Assembly: GCF_000686845.1 (NCBI RefSeq)
Contig: NZ_JMLS01000018.1
Span: 124,001 to 188,000, forward strand
Length of the DNA: 64,000 bases
Reading direction: 5' to 3'
Source of the DNA: Paenibacillus sp. UNC451MF
Lineage (GTDB): Bacteria; Bacillota; Bacilli; Paenibacillales; NBRC-103111
This document shows positions 36,613 to 45,587 of the stretch, one piece after another. Each line of letters begins with the position of its first letter. Position 1 is the stretch's first letter. The translations under genes were made by a program, and so were the position numbers. The notes below the pieces were generated by a model, which ran no database searches, was not told the origin of the DNA, and saw only the letters and a list, made by a program, of their open reading frames with translations.

Positions 36613-36640
36613 TAATGAACCGCTTTCGGGGAGGAAGACA

Positions 36641-36775
36641 GCTTACGAGAGAAGGCTGTTGACTTCCCTTTGGGAGTGGAATGAAAGCTTGCATTATGCT
36701 AACGAAGATGGCTTTCTATCGAAAGCTCAGTATATGCTTACGAAGATAGCTTTCTATCGAAAGCTCTTAGGAGGG
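36641..36775 (+). repeat. Tandem hairpin leader ending in the dapG ribosome site
   Basis: Two 38-nt units (36693-36730 and 36731-36768) match at 32 of 38 positions. Each has GCTWACG (36698-36704, 36736-36742) and a GCTTTC/GAAAGC hairpin around TATC. The second stem (36748-36754 with 36759-36765) runs straight into CTTAGGAGG. A third GCTTACG is at 36641-36647, within ACAGC/GCTGT. Spacing from heptamer to stem is 5 bases, as before pnp. Confidence 0.8.
36681..36749 (+). CDS. Possible 22-residue leader peptide before dapG
   Basis: ATG 36681 opens a 22-codon frame (MKACIMLTKMAFYRKLSICL then RR) that spans both hairpin units and stops at TAG 36747-36749, inside the second stem. GGGAG at 36672-36676 is 4 bases upstream, rather close. 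The 38-nt period is not a multiple of three, so the repeat was not kept as protein. It may be chance; translation here would disturb the hairpins. Confidence 0.2.
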   Translation: MKACIMLTKMAFYRKLSICLRR

Positions 36776-36780
36776 ACCTC

Positions 36781-37998
36781 ATGAAAATTCTGGTTCAGAA
36801 ATTCGGAGGCACGTCCCTTTCCAACGTCGAAGCAAGAGCACTCGTCCTAGAACATATTGAAGAAGCCTTAGCACAAGAATACAAGCTAGTAGTCGTCGTA
36901 TCGGCAATGGGGAGAAAAGGCGAGCCTTATGCTACAGATACTTTGATTGATTTTATTAATCAGAATGGCAACCATTTGCCGCCACGCGAAAAAGATATGC
37001 TCCTTTGCTGCGGAGAAATTATATCAGCGGCAACCCTATGCAGCTTGCTTCGTGCAAAAGGAATCCCCGCCAGCGCACTTACGGGAGCACAAGCAGGAAT
37101 AACAACGAATAACGATTTTGGCAATGCCCAGATCTTATCCATTCAGCCTACGCGTATTTTAGAGTTGTTAGAAGGCGGGCAAGTTGTCATAGTAACAGGA
37201 TTTCAAGGCCAAACCAAGACGCATGATTATACAACCTTGGGCAGAGGCGGCAGTGACACGACCGCAACAGCGCTAGGCGCGGCATTAAAAGCGGAAATTG
37301 TTGATATATTTACCGATGTAGATGGAATATTAACGGCAGATCCCCGCATTGTAGAAGATGCCAGACGTCTTTCTATTGTTTCCTACTCGGAAATATGCAA
37401 TATGGCTCATCATGGAGCCAAGGTGATTCATCCAAGAGCGGTTGAAGTGGCCATGAATGCCAGTATCCCGATTCGGGTTCGTTCTACATTCAGTAAAGAC
37501 TTGGGAACTTTAGTTACCCACTCTGATGCGATTGAGCACAGTAGAGATGCTATTCAAGACCGTTTCGTAACGGGAATAGCGAGCTTTTCGAGCACTTCGC
37601 AAATACAAGTGGCTGCGGGCGATGGGGTTTACGATTTACAGCTGCAAGTTTTTAAAGCAATGGCTCAACAGCATATTAGTGTTGACTTCATCAATGTGAA
37701 TCCATCCGGAGTCGTTTATACAGTTTATGACCATGAACTGGACAGAGCAGTCCATATTTTAAATGAGCTTGGATATAAGCCGCAATGTACTTCCAATTGT
37801 GCCAAAGTCTCTATAATCGGCGGAGGAATGAATGGTGTGCCGGGGATAATGGCGCAAATTGTCGAAGCGTTGACGGAAGAAGATATAAGCATTTTGCAAT
37901 CAGCGGATTCCAATACGACCATATGGGTGCTTGTTCAAGGTATCGATATGGTGAGAGCGGTCCGTGCATTACACAGAAAATTTGAATTACATCGATAA
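36781..37998 (+). CDS. dapG: Aspartokinase I (diaminopimelate-type)
   Basis: A 405-residue aspartokinase starting the aspartate pathway. KFGGTSLSNVEAR is at residue 7, the catalytic domain has GRGGSDTTATALGAAL near residue 158 and TDVDGILTADPR near residue 178. Two ACT regulatory domains fill the C-terminus (about 260-405). It starts at ATG with AGGAGG 6 bases upstream. Adjacent to dpaA/dpaB and dapA, it corresponds to DapG of B. subtilis, which is inhibited by diaminopimelate. No lysine riboswitch is seen. Confidence 0.94.
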   Translation: MKILVQKFGGTSLSNVEARALVLEHIEEALAQEYKLVVVVSAMGRKGEPYATDTLIDFINQNGNHLPPREKDMLLCCGEIISAATLCSLLRAKGIPASALTGAQAGITTNNDFGNAQILSIQPTRILELLEGGQVVIVTGFQGQTKTHDYTTLGRGGSDTTATALGAALKAEIVDIFTDVDGILTADPRIVEDARRLSIVSYSEICNMAHHGAKVIHPRAVEVAMNASIPIRVRSTFSKDLGTLVTHSDAIEHSRDAIQDRFVTGIASFSSTSQIQVAAGDGVYDLQLQVFKAMAQQHISVDFINVNPSGVVYTVYDHELDRAVHILNELGYKPQCTSNCAKVSIIGGGMNGVPGIMAQIVEALTEEDISILQSADSNTTIWVLVQGIDMVRAVRALHRKFELHR

Positions 37999-38021
37999 GA
38001 GAAAAGTAGGAGGAGTTTGTC

Positions 38022-38897
38022 GTGGATTTCGGAAGACTCATTACGGCAATGGTTACGCCATTTGATGCCAATTTACAAATTGATTGGGATCAAGTTGCAA
38101 AACTAATGGATTATTTGATTGAAGAACAGACAAGCGACAGCTTAGTAATTAACGGTACAACCGGGGAGTCGCCAACACTGACTGAAGAAGAGAAGCTGCA
38201 GCTATTTCACTTTGCAGTGAAGCATGCTAATGGACGCGTTAAAATCATCGCCGGTACAGGAAGCAATGATACGGCGCATTCGATCCATCTTTCTAAAGAA
38301 GCTGAGAAATTAGGCGTAGATGCCTTGTTGTTAGTAGCGCCCTACTACAATCGTCCGTCCCAGGAAGGATTGTTCCAACACTTCAAAGCAATCGCTGAGG
38401 CAGTATCAGTGCCTTGTATCATATATAATGTACCTAGTCGAACCGGAGTCAATATTAATGTAGATACAACGATTCGTTTATCGCATATCTCGAATATTGT
38501 TGCTACGAAAGATTGCGCTGACCTCGATCAGCTTACACAAATTGCTCATGGAGCTGCTCCAGGTTTTCTTGTATACAGCGGGGAAGATAGCATGACATTG
38601 CCTGCTCTTGCTATTGGTGCTCACGGCATTATCAGTGTGGCGAGTCATGTGATTGGAAAAGATATGAAGAATATGATAAACTGTTATTTACAGGGAGATG
38701 TTCGTGAAGCAGCACAAATCAATTCCAGACTTCACCCTATTTTCAAAGGTTTGTTCGAATGTCCTCACCGTGTTCCAAGCCCTGCTCCTGTGAAGTTTGC
38801 ATTGAACCACAAGGGGATTGAAGTGGGAGGAGTTCGTTTACCGTTAATAAATGTAACCGAAGAAGAAGGACGATTCATTGCTTCGTTATTTGAGTGA
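38022..38897 (+). CDS. dapA: 4-hydroxy-tetrahydrodipicolinate synthase
   Basis: A 291-residue DapA condensing pyruvate with aspartate semialdehyde. Visible: NGTTGESPTLTEEEK near residue 42, the Tyr of YNVPSRTGVNI near residue 135, and the Schiff-base Lys in ATKDCADL near residue 163. The start is GTG with TAGGAGGAG upstream. It follows dapG by 23 bases and ends at a terminator. The product feeds both cell wall diaminopimelate and spore dipicolinate. Confidence 0.95.
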   Translation: MDFGRLITAMVTPFDANLQIDWDQVAKLMDYLIEEQTSDSLVINGTTGESPTLTEEEKLQLFHFAVKHANGRVKIIAGTGSNDTAHSIHLSKEAEKLGVDALLLVAPYYNRPSQEGLFQHFKAIAEAVSVPCIIYNVPSRTGVNINVDTTIRLSHISNIVATKDCADLDQLTQIAHGAAPGFLVYSGEDSMTLPALAIGAHGIISVASHVIGKDMKNMINCYLQGDVREAAQINSRLHPIFKGLFECPHRVPSPAPVKFALNHKGIEVGGVRLPLINVTEEEGRFIASLFE

Positions 38898-38907
38898 TAT
38901 GTCTAAG

Positions 38908-38945
38908 AAAATCGGTGCGTTTTTTAGCATCGATTTTATTTTTTA
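38908..38945 (+). terminator. Intrinsic terminator after dapA
   Basis: AAAATCGGTGC (38908-38918) pairs with GCATCGATTTT (38927-38937) over 11 bp with one wobble, followed by a T-rich tail. It ends the dapG-dapA unit. Confidence 0.85.
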
Positions 38946-38976
38946 AGGCTACATTACGGTCTAAAAAAGCATAAAC

Positions 38977-39006
38977 TTGTAATTGCAGTTTTTCTTCATG
39001 TATAAT
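38977..39006 (+). promoter_or_regulatory. Sigma-A promoter for the RNase J gene
   Basis: TTGTAA (38977-38982), 18-base spacer, TATAAT (39001-39006). Transcription from here gives a leader of about 75 bases before the TTG start. Confidence 0.65.
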
Positions 39007-39085
39007 GGTGGCAAGTGACTGGTGCGGTTTTTGGTTTTTGGCTCATACAAAAATTCGTCGTCAATTTGAATTAGGAGGTATTTCT

Positions 39086-40762
39086 TTGTCAAAGAAAAAT
39101 ATTGATAAACTTTCGATCTTTGCTCTGGGCGGCGTGGGCGAAATCGGAAAAAATATGTATGTTATACAGTATGCCAATGATATTGTGGTCGTCGATTGTG
39201 GTTTGAAGTTCCCTGAGGAGGACATGCTCGGTATTGATATCGTCATTCCTGATATCACATATTTATCGGAGAACCGGGATAAAGTCAGAGGAATTATCAT
39301 AACGCACGGACACGAGGACCATATTGGTGGATTGCCTTATGTTCTTAAACATTTGAATGTTCCTGTATACGGTACCAAACTTACGCTAGGGTTAATTGAA
39401 ACAAAGCTGAAGGAAGCGAATTTGTTAGGTGAAACGAAACGAATTCTCATTAACTCTGAAAGCGAATTAAAGCTTGGAACCATTGCTGCTACATTCTTTA
39501 AGACTAATCACAGTATTCCTGATTCTGTAGGTGTATGCCTGGAGACTCCGGAAGGTAATGTCGTTCATACGGGAGACTTTAAATTCGACCAAACTCCTGT
39601 TAACGAGCAATACGCTGATTTGCATAGTATGGCAGCTATCGGGAAGAAGGGTGTATTGGCACTCCTCTCGGACAGTACCAATGCAGAGCGTCCAGGCTAC
39701 ACTGGATCTGAAAGAAGCGTAGGTATTCAAATTGAGGAAATATTCCGCAGAGCAAAGCAGCGGGTTATTATTGCCACCTTTGCTTCGAATATTCATCGGA
39801 TTCAGCAAGTTATTGACGCTTGTGAGGTTACTCGGAGAAAACTAACAGTAATTGGCCGCAGTATGGTCAATGTCGTGGGCATTGCTCATGAACTCGGATA
39901 TTTGCGTATTCCTGATGGAATGCTGATCGAGCCGGAGGAAGTTAACAAGCTTGCTGCGGATCGTGTTGTTATCCTGTCTACAGGAAGTCAGGGAGAGCCG
40001 ATGTCAGCGCTCACTCGTATGGCGAGATCCACTCATCGTAAAGTGGATATTTTACCGGGAGATACGGTTATTATCGCGGCAACGCCAATTCCTGGAAACG
40101 AGCGTTATGTGGGTAGAACTGTCGATGAATTGATGCGTATTGGCGCTCATGTCATATATGGTCCCGGTTCCGTTACGGGAGTCCACGTTTCCGGACACGG
40201 AAGCCAAGAAGAGCTCAAGCTGATGTTAAATATCATGAAGCCTAAATACTTTATTCCGATCCACGGTGAATACCGTATGCTTCGTCAACACGGCACACTC
40301 GCCGAATCCGTTGGTATCGCCAAGGAAGACATATTTATTGTAGACAATGGTGAAACGGTTGAGATTCAAGACGGTGTTGCTCGCAAAGGATCCAAAGTAA
40401 CGGCGGGTAATATTTTAATCGACGGTCTAGGAGTCGGAGATGTTGGGAATATTGTTCTTCGCGATCGGAAGCTGCTCTCGCAAGATGGTATTCTAGTCGT
40501 AGTTGTTACACTTAGCAAACAAGACGGTGCCATTTTATCCGGGCCTGATATTATATCCCGAGGTTTCGTGTATGTTAGAGAATCGGAAGGCTTGCTGGAT
40601 GAAGCAAACCGGATCGTGACAAGCACATTGAATCGTTTAATGAATGAGAATGTAAATGAATGGGCTTCCTTGAAGACTCATGTAAAAGATGCACTTGGAC
40701 GATTTTTGTACGAACAAACCAGAAGAAGACCTATGATCCTTCCAATTATTATGGAAGTATGA
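39086..40762 (+). CDS. rnjB: Ribonuclease J (RnjB-locus paralogue with complete metal site)
   Basis: A 558-residue beta-CASP metallo-beta-lactamase RNase (5'-3' exo and endo activity). The metal motif HGHEDHIGG starts at His74 (H74, H76, D78, H79); HTGDFKFD and VSGHGSQEE follow. The locus is that of rnjB in B. subtilis, and several stretches resemble J2 as I recall it, yet the catalytic motif is complete as in J1. I chose TTG 39086 because AGGAGG at 39073-39078 is 7 bases upstream; the ATG at 39005 overlaps the promoter. Confidence 0.93.
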   Translation: MSKKNIDKLSIFALGGVGEIGKNMYVIQYANDIVVVDCGLKFPEEDMLGIDIVIPDITYLSENRDKVRGIIITHGHEDHIGGLPYVLKHLNVPVYGTKLTLGLIETKLKEANLLGETKRILINSESELKLGTIAATFFKTNHSIPDSVGVCLETPEGNVVHTGDFKFDQTPVNEQYADLHSMAAIGKKGVLALLSDSTNAERPGYTGSERSVGIQIEEIFRRAKQRVIIATFASNIHRIQQVIDACEVTRRKLTVIGRSMVNVVGIAHELGYLRIPDGMLIEPEEVNKLAADRVVILSTGSQGEPMSALTRMARSTHRKVDILPGDTVIIAATPIPGNERYVGRTVDELMRIGAHVIYGPGSVTGVHVSGHGSQEELKLMLNIMKPKYFIPIHGEYRMLRQHGTLAESVGIAKEDIFIVDNGETVEIQDGVARKGSKVTAGNILIDGLGVGDVGNIVLRDRKLLSQDGILVVVVTLSKQDGAILSGPDIISRGFVYVRESEGLLDEANRIVTSTLNRLMNENVNEWASLKTHVKDALGRFLYEQTRRRPMILPIIMEV

Positions 40763-40827
40763 TCAAAAACCACCAGTCAATAGCTTGAAACCTTTTATAA
40801 TACAGGTGTTTGCATCGATCACTATAA

Positions 40828-40870
40828 AGAGATCACTTAGAGAATTTCTCTATGTGATCTTTTTTTATTT
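40828..40870 (+). terminator. Intrinsic terminator after the RNase J gene
   Basis: AGATCAC (40830-40836) pairs with GTGATCT (40854-40860), with an inner AGAG/CTCT helix, followed by seven T. Confidence 0.82.
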
Positions 40871-40977
40871 TTGATGGCATGTTCCATTTAAGATCGTATA
40901 ACGTCTGCATATTTTTAACCTCTCGATCCATACTATGGGGGATGATGTAACCATAGAATAGGGAGGATTTTCCTTAT

Positions 40978-41715
40978 ATGAACAATTTCACTCAAGATAC
41001 GCAGCCACAACAGCCAAACCCGGACGAAGCCAAGAAAAATCCAACTGTCGAGAATATTCAACAGTTAGGTCAAACGGTTACGCCGCAAGCGGAATCGAAT
41101 ATTTTTTGCATGACCATTATTGGACAAGTAGAGGGACATTTAGTACTGCCACCTCAAAATAAAACAACCAAATACGAACATTTGATCCCACAGCTTGTTG
41201 CTGCAGAACAAAACTCCAAAATTGAAGGTGTTCTGATCATTTTGAATACCGTCGGTGGTGACGTTGAAGCAGGCTTGGCTATAGCCGAAATGATAGCAAC
41301 TCTCTCCAAGCCTACGGTCACACTCGTATTAGGAGGAGGACATTCCATAGGGGTTCCGATAGCGGTATCCTCGAATTACTCCATCATTGCAGAAACAGCG
41401 ACGATGACAATACATCCAATTCGTTTGAATGGATTGGTTATTGGAGTGCCTCAGACCTTTGAGTATTTGGATAAAATGCAGGAGAGGGTCAATCGATTTA
41501 TTACACGTCATTCCAGGGTAACAGAGGAGAAATTGAAGGAACTGATGTTTAAAACCGGAGAATTAACGAGAGACATTGGAACGACCGTTATCGGACCGGA
41601 TGCAGTTAAATACGGTTTAATTAATGCCATTGGTGGCGTAGGTGATGCCATTCGTGAATTGAACCGTCGTATCGAGGAGAAACGTAACACCCAGACTGGG
41701 GGCATGGTGCAATGA
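40978..41715 (+). CDS. tepA: ClpP-like protease TepA (YmfB)
   Basis: A 245-residue ClpP/crotonase-fold protein. The N-terminal 40 residues are a Gln/Pro/Asn-rich tail; the core follows ([33 protein letters not shown] with the likely catalytic Ser, and TMTIHPIR with a possible His). In B. subtilis TepA was linked to protein export and later to spore small-protein degradation. AGGGAGG precedes ATG. It overlaps the next gene by 4 bases. Confidence 0.9.
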   Translation: MNNFTQDTQPQQPNPDEAKKNPTVENIQQLGQTVTPQAESNIFCMTIIGQVEGHLVLPPQNKTTKYEHLIPQLVAAEQNSKIEGVLIILNTVGGDVEAGLAIAEMIATLSKPTVTLVLGGGHSIGVPIAVSSNYSIIAETATMTIHPIRLNGLVIGVPQTFEYLDKMQERVNRFITRHSRVTEEKLKELMFKTGELTRDIGTTVIGPDAVKYGLINAIGGVGDAIRELNRRIEEKRNTQTGGMVQ

Positions 41716-41933
41716 TTCAGTATACAGTAATGCCTCTTGAGGTTGTAATGGAAGGCATTGAAGAAATGGAGTCCAACCAGATGGAGATTGTAATGAATGG
41801 GATCACAATGCAGGTTCAGCCATTGAATTCGACTCAAGCAACCATAGTTCGATTGATAAGCGGAAACCCGCAAGATTTTTTGAATCCGCAATTCACTCCT
41901 GGACGTGTAATTGAGTTTCAGCCGAGGATCTAG
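41712..41933 (+). CDS. YlzJ-like small protein
   Basis: A 73-residue protein starting with [17 protein letters not shown]. Its place right after tepA (4-base overlap) and before spoIIIE corresponds to ylzJ in B. subtilis. It has no membrane segment. Function is unknown; the overlap suggests it is made together with TepA and might act on it. Confidence 0.82.
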   Translation: MIQYTVMPLEVVMEGIEEMESNQMEIVMNGITMQVQPLNSTQATIVRLISGNPQDFLNPQFTPGRVIEFQPRI

Positions 41934-41984
41934 TTCTAAGGTCTGATGTTTTGCCATCATATTAAGGTTCTATCCAAAGTATGG

Positions 41985-41990
41985 TATAAT
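41985..41990 (+). promoter_or_regulatory. Likely extended -10 promoter for spoIIIE/ftsK
   Basis: TATAAT preceded by ATGG (extended TGn) lies 23 bases before the TTG start. The -35 at 17 bases (TTAAGG) is poor, so it rests on the extended -10. Confidence 0.45.
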
Positions 41991-42012
41991 TTGTACTTGG
42001 GGGTGAGCCGCG

Positions 42013-44556
42013 TTGGCAAGGCCAAAGAAGAGAAGTAAGGTTATGAAAACGAATTTGAAGTATGAGCTGTATGGCATTGTCATCTTGACATTGTCTGTCA
42101 TAGCTATATCCCAAGAAGGCCCTGTCTCCAGATCCTTTAAGTACTTGTTCCGTTTTTTGATCGGGTCGATGGAATTTATTATTCCGCTTGTTTTCATCTA
42201 CATAGGACTTTATGTTTTGGTGAAAAGATCATGGCCTGTGTGGAGGACGACTCGTAAGGCAGGGATTTTGCTAATTATTCTCGCGTTCATCCTCATGAGT
42301 CACATCACGTTGTTCGATGATTTGTACCCAAAAGGGAAGATCACGGCAGGAATGATTATGTCACAATCATGGTCCAGCTTGATGACAGCGATGGAAGCCT
42401 CAGAGAGAGGTAGGGCTGCGCTTGACCGTGAAGTGGGCGGGGGCATTATCGGAGCATCTCTGTACAGCATGCTGTACTTTTTGTTCGCGAATCTAGGAGC
42501 AAAGCTGATACAATACATGCTGATTCTCATTGGCATTCTGTTAGTGACGAGATTGTCCATCGGCGATATCGTTCAGAAAGTAAAAGGTCGCCGAAAATTC
42601 GCGGATACGCTGCTTGGACAATACATACAGAGGAAAATGCTTGCCCGCAAACATAAGCCGATACCTGTAGCAGTAAAGAAAAAGCCTGCGGCTATACCGT
42701 ATATTCCTGAGGATAATGAGTTTGATGAGGAAACATTGAAGCCGGAACGAAAAGAGAAGAAAAATGGGAAGAAACGTTCCTTATTTTTTGATCTTATACA
42801 GCCTAAAGCTAAAACAGAGCCGTCAGCTCAACAAGCTTTTGGTCAGGATGAGGTATCTGAAGAGTTCGAGCATACAACAGACCAAGTCAAACCAACGAAG
42901 GAACAAACCGTATATCATGCTGCTGATGAAGCGGAAGAAATCGAACATGAGCCGGTTATTCCTGTCATTCGCGATTTTCAGGAGCATGTTAAGCAGGAGT
43001 CATTCAACCCACAAGATGACCAAGCGGTACAAGCAGCTCCAGTGACAGCTAAGGCGAAATCAACGGGTGCAGCTGCTACAGAAGATGAAGGTGGAGCACC
43101 TGAAGATTTTGATATTCTGAATCAGCCTCTCGCAGCACCTTATGAGCTTCCATCTTTTCAGTTGTTGTCCAAGCCTAACCTTGCAAAAGGGGCTGAATCA
43201 TTGGATTACAAAGCGGTTGCTCGCAAGCTGGAAGCAACACTTGAAAGCTTTGGTGTAAGGGCGAAAGTATTGGAAGTTGTAAGAGGACCTTCTGTTACAC
43301 GATATGAAATTCAGCCGGATGTTGGGGTAAAGGTAAGCCGAATAGTAGGATTAACAGATGATATTGCACTGGCCTTAGCGGCTAAAGATATTCGGATGGA
43401 AGCTCCTATTCCTGGAAAATCCGCAATCGGGATTGAGGTTCCGAATACGGAAGTTTCTATTGTCACTATGCGTGAAGTTATGGAGACTACAGCTTTTCAG
43501 GAGTCAAGCTCTAGGCTCTCTATCACGTTTGGTAGAGACATATCCGGACAACCTATCGTCGGTAATTTGGCGCGCATGCCACATATGCTGGTTGCAGGTG
43601 CAACAGGATCAGGTAAATCCGTTTGTATTAACGGGATTATTACGAGTATTTTGTATAAGGCTAAACCGGATGAAGTGAAGTTTTTGATGATTGACCCGAA
43701 AATGGTTGAGTTAAACGTATATAACGGTATTCCTCATTTGCTAGCACCGGTCGTTACGGATCCTCGCCGTGCGTCTCTGGCCTTGAAAAAAGTTGTAGTT
43801 GAGATGGAAAAACGCTACGAGCTCTTCTCAAAGAGCGGTACGCGGAATATTGAAGGCTACAATAATATGCTGGTGGAAACCCAGACGGGTGCGCCGCTGC
43901 CTTACATCGTAGTCATTGTCGATGAGTTAGCCGACCTCATGATGGTGGCTGCCAATGATGTAGAGGATGCGATATGCCGCTTGGCTCAAATGGCACGGGC
44001 CGCAGGGATTCACTTGATTATAGCGACTCAGCGGCCTTCTGTAGACGTCATTACGGGTGTTATCAAAGCCAATATTCCTTCCCGGATCGCCTTCGGGGTA
44101 TCGTCACAGGTCGATTCTAGAACGATTCTGGATATGGCGGGCGCGGAAAAATTGCTTGGACGTGGGGACATGCTTTATCTCCCAATGGGTGCATCGAAGC
44201 CTGTGCGCGTTCAAGGAGCTTTTTTATCAGATAATGAAGTGGAGTCCGTTGTTAACTTTGTAAGGACACAAGGTCAGGCCAACTATGTGGAAGACATGGT
44301 ACCACAAATCGAAGAGCAGACCGAAGCACCCGATCAAATGGAAGACGAGCTCTATGATCAAGCCGTACAAATCATTTTAGAAGCGAAACAGGCATCCGTA
44401 TCGTTATTACAGCGCCGTATGCGCGTTGGCTATACCCGTGCGGCCCGGTTGATCGATTCTATGGAAGCTAAGGGAATCGTCGGCCCATATGAAGGAAGCA
44501 AGCCTAGGGAAGTGCTTGTCTCCCTTGAGCAATATCAAGGAAGGCTTTCGTCATAA
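42013..44556 (+). CDS. spoIIIE: DNA translocase SpoIIIE/FtsK
   Basis: An 847-residue septal DNA pump that moves the chromosome into the forespore. Four N-terminal membrane helices (about 15-190) are followed by an acidic, Gln-rich linker (about 215-380), then the motor: Walker A GATGSGKS near residue 528 and Walker [12 protein letters not shown] near residue 634. A C-terminal gamma winged helix (from about 780, [21 protein letters not shown]) reads DNA polarity. The start is TTG after GGGGGTGAG. It is somewhat longer than the B. subtilis protein, mainly in the linker. Confidence 0.95.
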   Translation: MARPKKRSKVMKTNLKYELYGIVILTLSVIAISQEGPVSRSFKYLFRFLIGSMEFIIPLVFIYIGLYVLVKRSWPVWRTTRKAGILLIILAFILMSHITLFDDLYPKGKITAGMIMSQSWSSLMTAMEASERGRAALDREVGGGIIGASLYSMLYFLFANLGAKLIQYMLILIGILLVTRLSIGDIVQKVKGRRKFADTLLGQYIQRKMLARKHKPIPVAVKKKPAAIPYIPEDNEFDEETLKPERKEKKNGKKRSLFFDLIQPKAKTEPSAQQAFGQDEVSEEFEHTTDQVKPTKEQTVYHAADEAEEIEHEPVIPVIRDFQEHVKQESFNPQDDQAVQAAPVTAKAKSTGAAATEDEGGAPEDFDILNQPLAAPYELPSFQLLSKPNLAKGAESLDYKAVARKLEATLESFGVRAKVLEVVRGPSVTRYEIQPDVGVKVSRIVGLTDDIALALAAKDIRMEAPIPGKSAIGIEVPNTEVSIVTMREVMETTAFQESSSRLSITFGRDISGQPIVGNLARMPHMLVAGATGSGKSVCINGIITSILYKAKPDEVKFLMIDPKMVELNVYNGIPHLLAPVVTDPRRASLALKKVVVEMEKRYELFSKSGTRNIEGYNNMLVETQTGAPLPYIVVIVDELADLMMVAANDVEDAICRLAQMARAAGIHLIIATQRPSVDVITGVIKANIPSRIAFGVSSQVDSRTILDMAGAEKLLGRGDMLYLPMGASKPVRVQGAFLSDNEVESVVNFVRTQGQANYVEDMVPQIEEQTEAPDQMEDELYDQAVQIILEAKQASVSLLQRRMRVGYTRAARLIDSMEAKGIVGPYEGSKPREVLVSLEQYQGRLSS

Positions 44557-44565
44557 TTATAGAAG

Positions 44566-44595
44566 AGCATACCGAATAGGTGTGCTTTTTCTTTT
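44566..44595 (+). terminator. Intrinsic terminator after spoIIIE
   Basis: AGCATACC (44566-44573) with GGTGTGCT (44579-44586), one wobble pair, then TTTTCTTTT. Confidence 0.82.
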
Positions 44596-44631
44596 GTCCA
44601 TTTTCCAGTCCCAGTACTTTCCTTATTTAGC

Positions 44632-44662
44632 TGAATAGAAGCTTACTTCCTTTCTCATAATA
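44632..44662 (+). promoter_or_regulatory. Sigma-G (forespore) promoter for the SleB-like gene
   Basis: TGAATA at 44632-44637, an 18-base spacer and CATAATA at 44656-44662 match the sigma-G pattern (GHATR, 18 bases, CATnMTA) at every position. It lies 49 bases before a cortex-lytic enzyme gene, which is the kind of gene sigma-G transcribes. Confidence 0.75.
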
Positions 44663-44710
44663 ACCTTAAAAAGGTTGCCAATATGAATGTGGGAAAGGTG
44701 AGGACAGTTG

Positions 44711-45499
44711 ATGAACAAACGTCTTGTTTTTATTACGTTCTGTTTGGTTTTTGTTTTATTTGCAGGCTATCAAGTCAAACACCGGCTGGAAGTACAGCAA
44801 ACCTTTAGTAAAACGGATGTTCACTATGGAGCCACAGGAAAAGATGTATATGAACTGCAAGGAAGACTTAAGCTCTTGGGCTTCTATAGTGGCTCAGTAG
44901 ATGGAGACTTTGGCTACAACACGCTTCGGTCATTGAAATGGTTCCAATCGGAGTTTGGTTTGAAGGTGGACGGGATTGCAGGGTCCAAAACGAAATTAAA
45001 GCTTTGGGAAGCGACTAAGCACTATCGTCCGACAGCAGATGAACTGCCCCAATCGGCACAAACCGGAAATGCAGGTGCAGGTCAAGGTGGGGGTGGAGGT
45101 GGTGGTCAAACGACGAATTTGCCTGCTACCAATCATCTCGGCTTGTCTGAGCAAGACTTAAACTTAATGGCGAACGCGGTGTATGGTGAATCAAGAGGTG
45201 AGCCTTACATAGGGCAGGTTGCTGTAGCGGCGGTAATACTCAATCGTGTTAAATCGGCTAGCTTCCCTAATACCGTCTCCGGTGTTATTTTTCAACCAGG
45301 AGCATTCACAGCAGTAGCTGACGGACAAATTTGGCTGACTCCTAATGAAAATGCTAAAAAAGCCGTGAGAGACGCTTTAAACGGAAATGATCCGAGCGGC
45401 GGTTGCATATATTACTTTAACCCAGAGACTGCAACCTCCAAATGGATTTGGACCCGTCCTCAGATCAAGCAGATCGGTAAGCATATTTTCTGCAAGTAA
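44711..45499 (+). CDS. SleB-like spore cortex-lytic enzyme
   Basis: A 262-residue exported protein: N-terminal signal segment (about 5-22), a peptidoglycan-binding domain (about 42-90, DVYELQGRLKLLGFYSGSVD), a Gly-rich linker, then a hydrolase-2 (SleB/CwlJ) domain (about 150-262) with the catalytic Glu in NAVYGESRGEP. The layout is that of SleB, which degrades spore cortex at germination. I chose ATG 44711 over TTG 44708; GGTGAGG is well placed. B. subtilis sleB is elsewhere, next to ypeB; no ypeB is seen here. Confidence 0.9.
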   Translation: MNKRLVFITFCLVFVLFAGYQVKHRLEVQQTFSKTDVHYGATGKDVYELQGRLKLLGFYSGSVDGDFGYNTLRSLKWFQSEFGLKVDGIAGSKTKLKLWEATKHYRPTADELPQSAQTGNAGAGQGGGGGGGQTTNLPATNHLGLSEQDLNLMANAVYGESRGEPYIGQVAVAAVILNRVKSASFPNTVSGVIFQPGAFTAVADGQIWLTPNENAKKAVRDALNGNDPSGGCIYYFNPETATSKWIWTRPQIKQIGKHIFCK

Positions 45500-45587
45500 T
45501 GTTCTGCGAGAAGTAACCCTTGTGGTTGCTTCTTCTGTTTATGAAGGAATATAATGGAATAAAGCCAATGAAAGGAGCAATGTCCCG

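Noticed and set aside
36611-36616. TATAAT after the asd terminator as a dapG promoter
   Set aside because: The expected -35 region falls inside the terminator stem and reads AAACGG, far from consensus. The dapG promoter remains unassigned.
36613-36780. Lysine riboswitch before dapG
   Set aside because: The gap is only about 170 bases, filled by the tandem hairpin units, and no lysine-riboswitch core or terminator is visible. DapG-type enzymes are normally feedback-inhibited by diaminopimelate instead.
39005-39085. N-terminal extension of RNase J from ATG 39005
   Set aside because: The ATG overlaps the -10 TATAAT, has no ribosome site, and the family begins near the TTG at 39086, which has AGGAGG.
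40890-40977. Sigma-K-like CATACTATG before tepA
   Set aside because: No AC-type -35 at 15-17 bases upstream; the nearest AACC is only 8 bases away.
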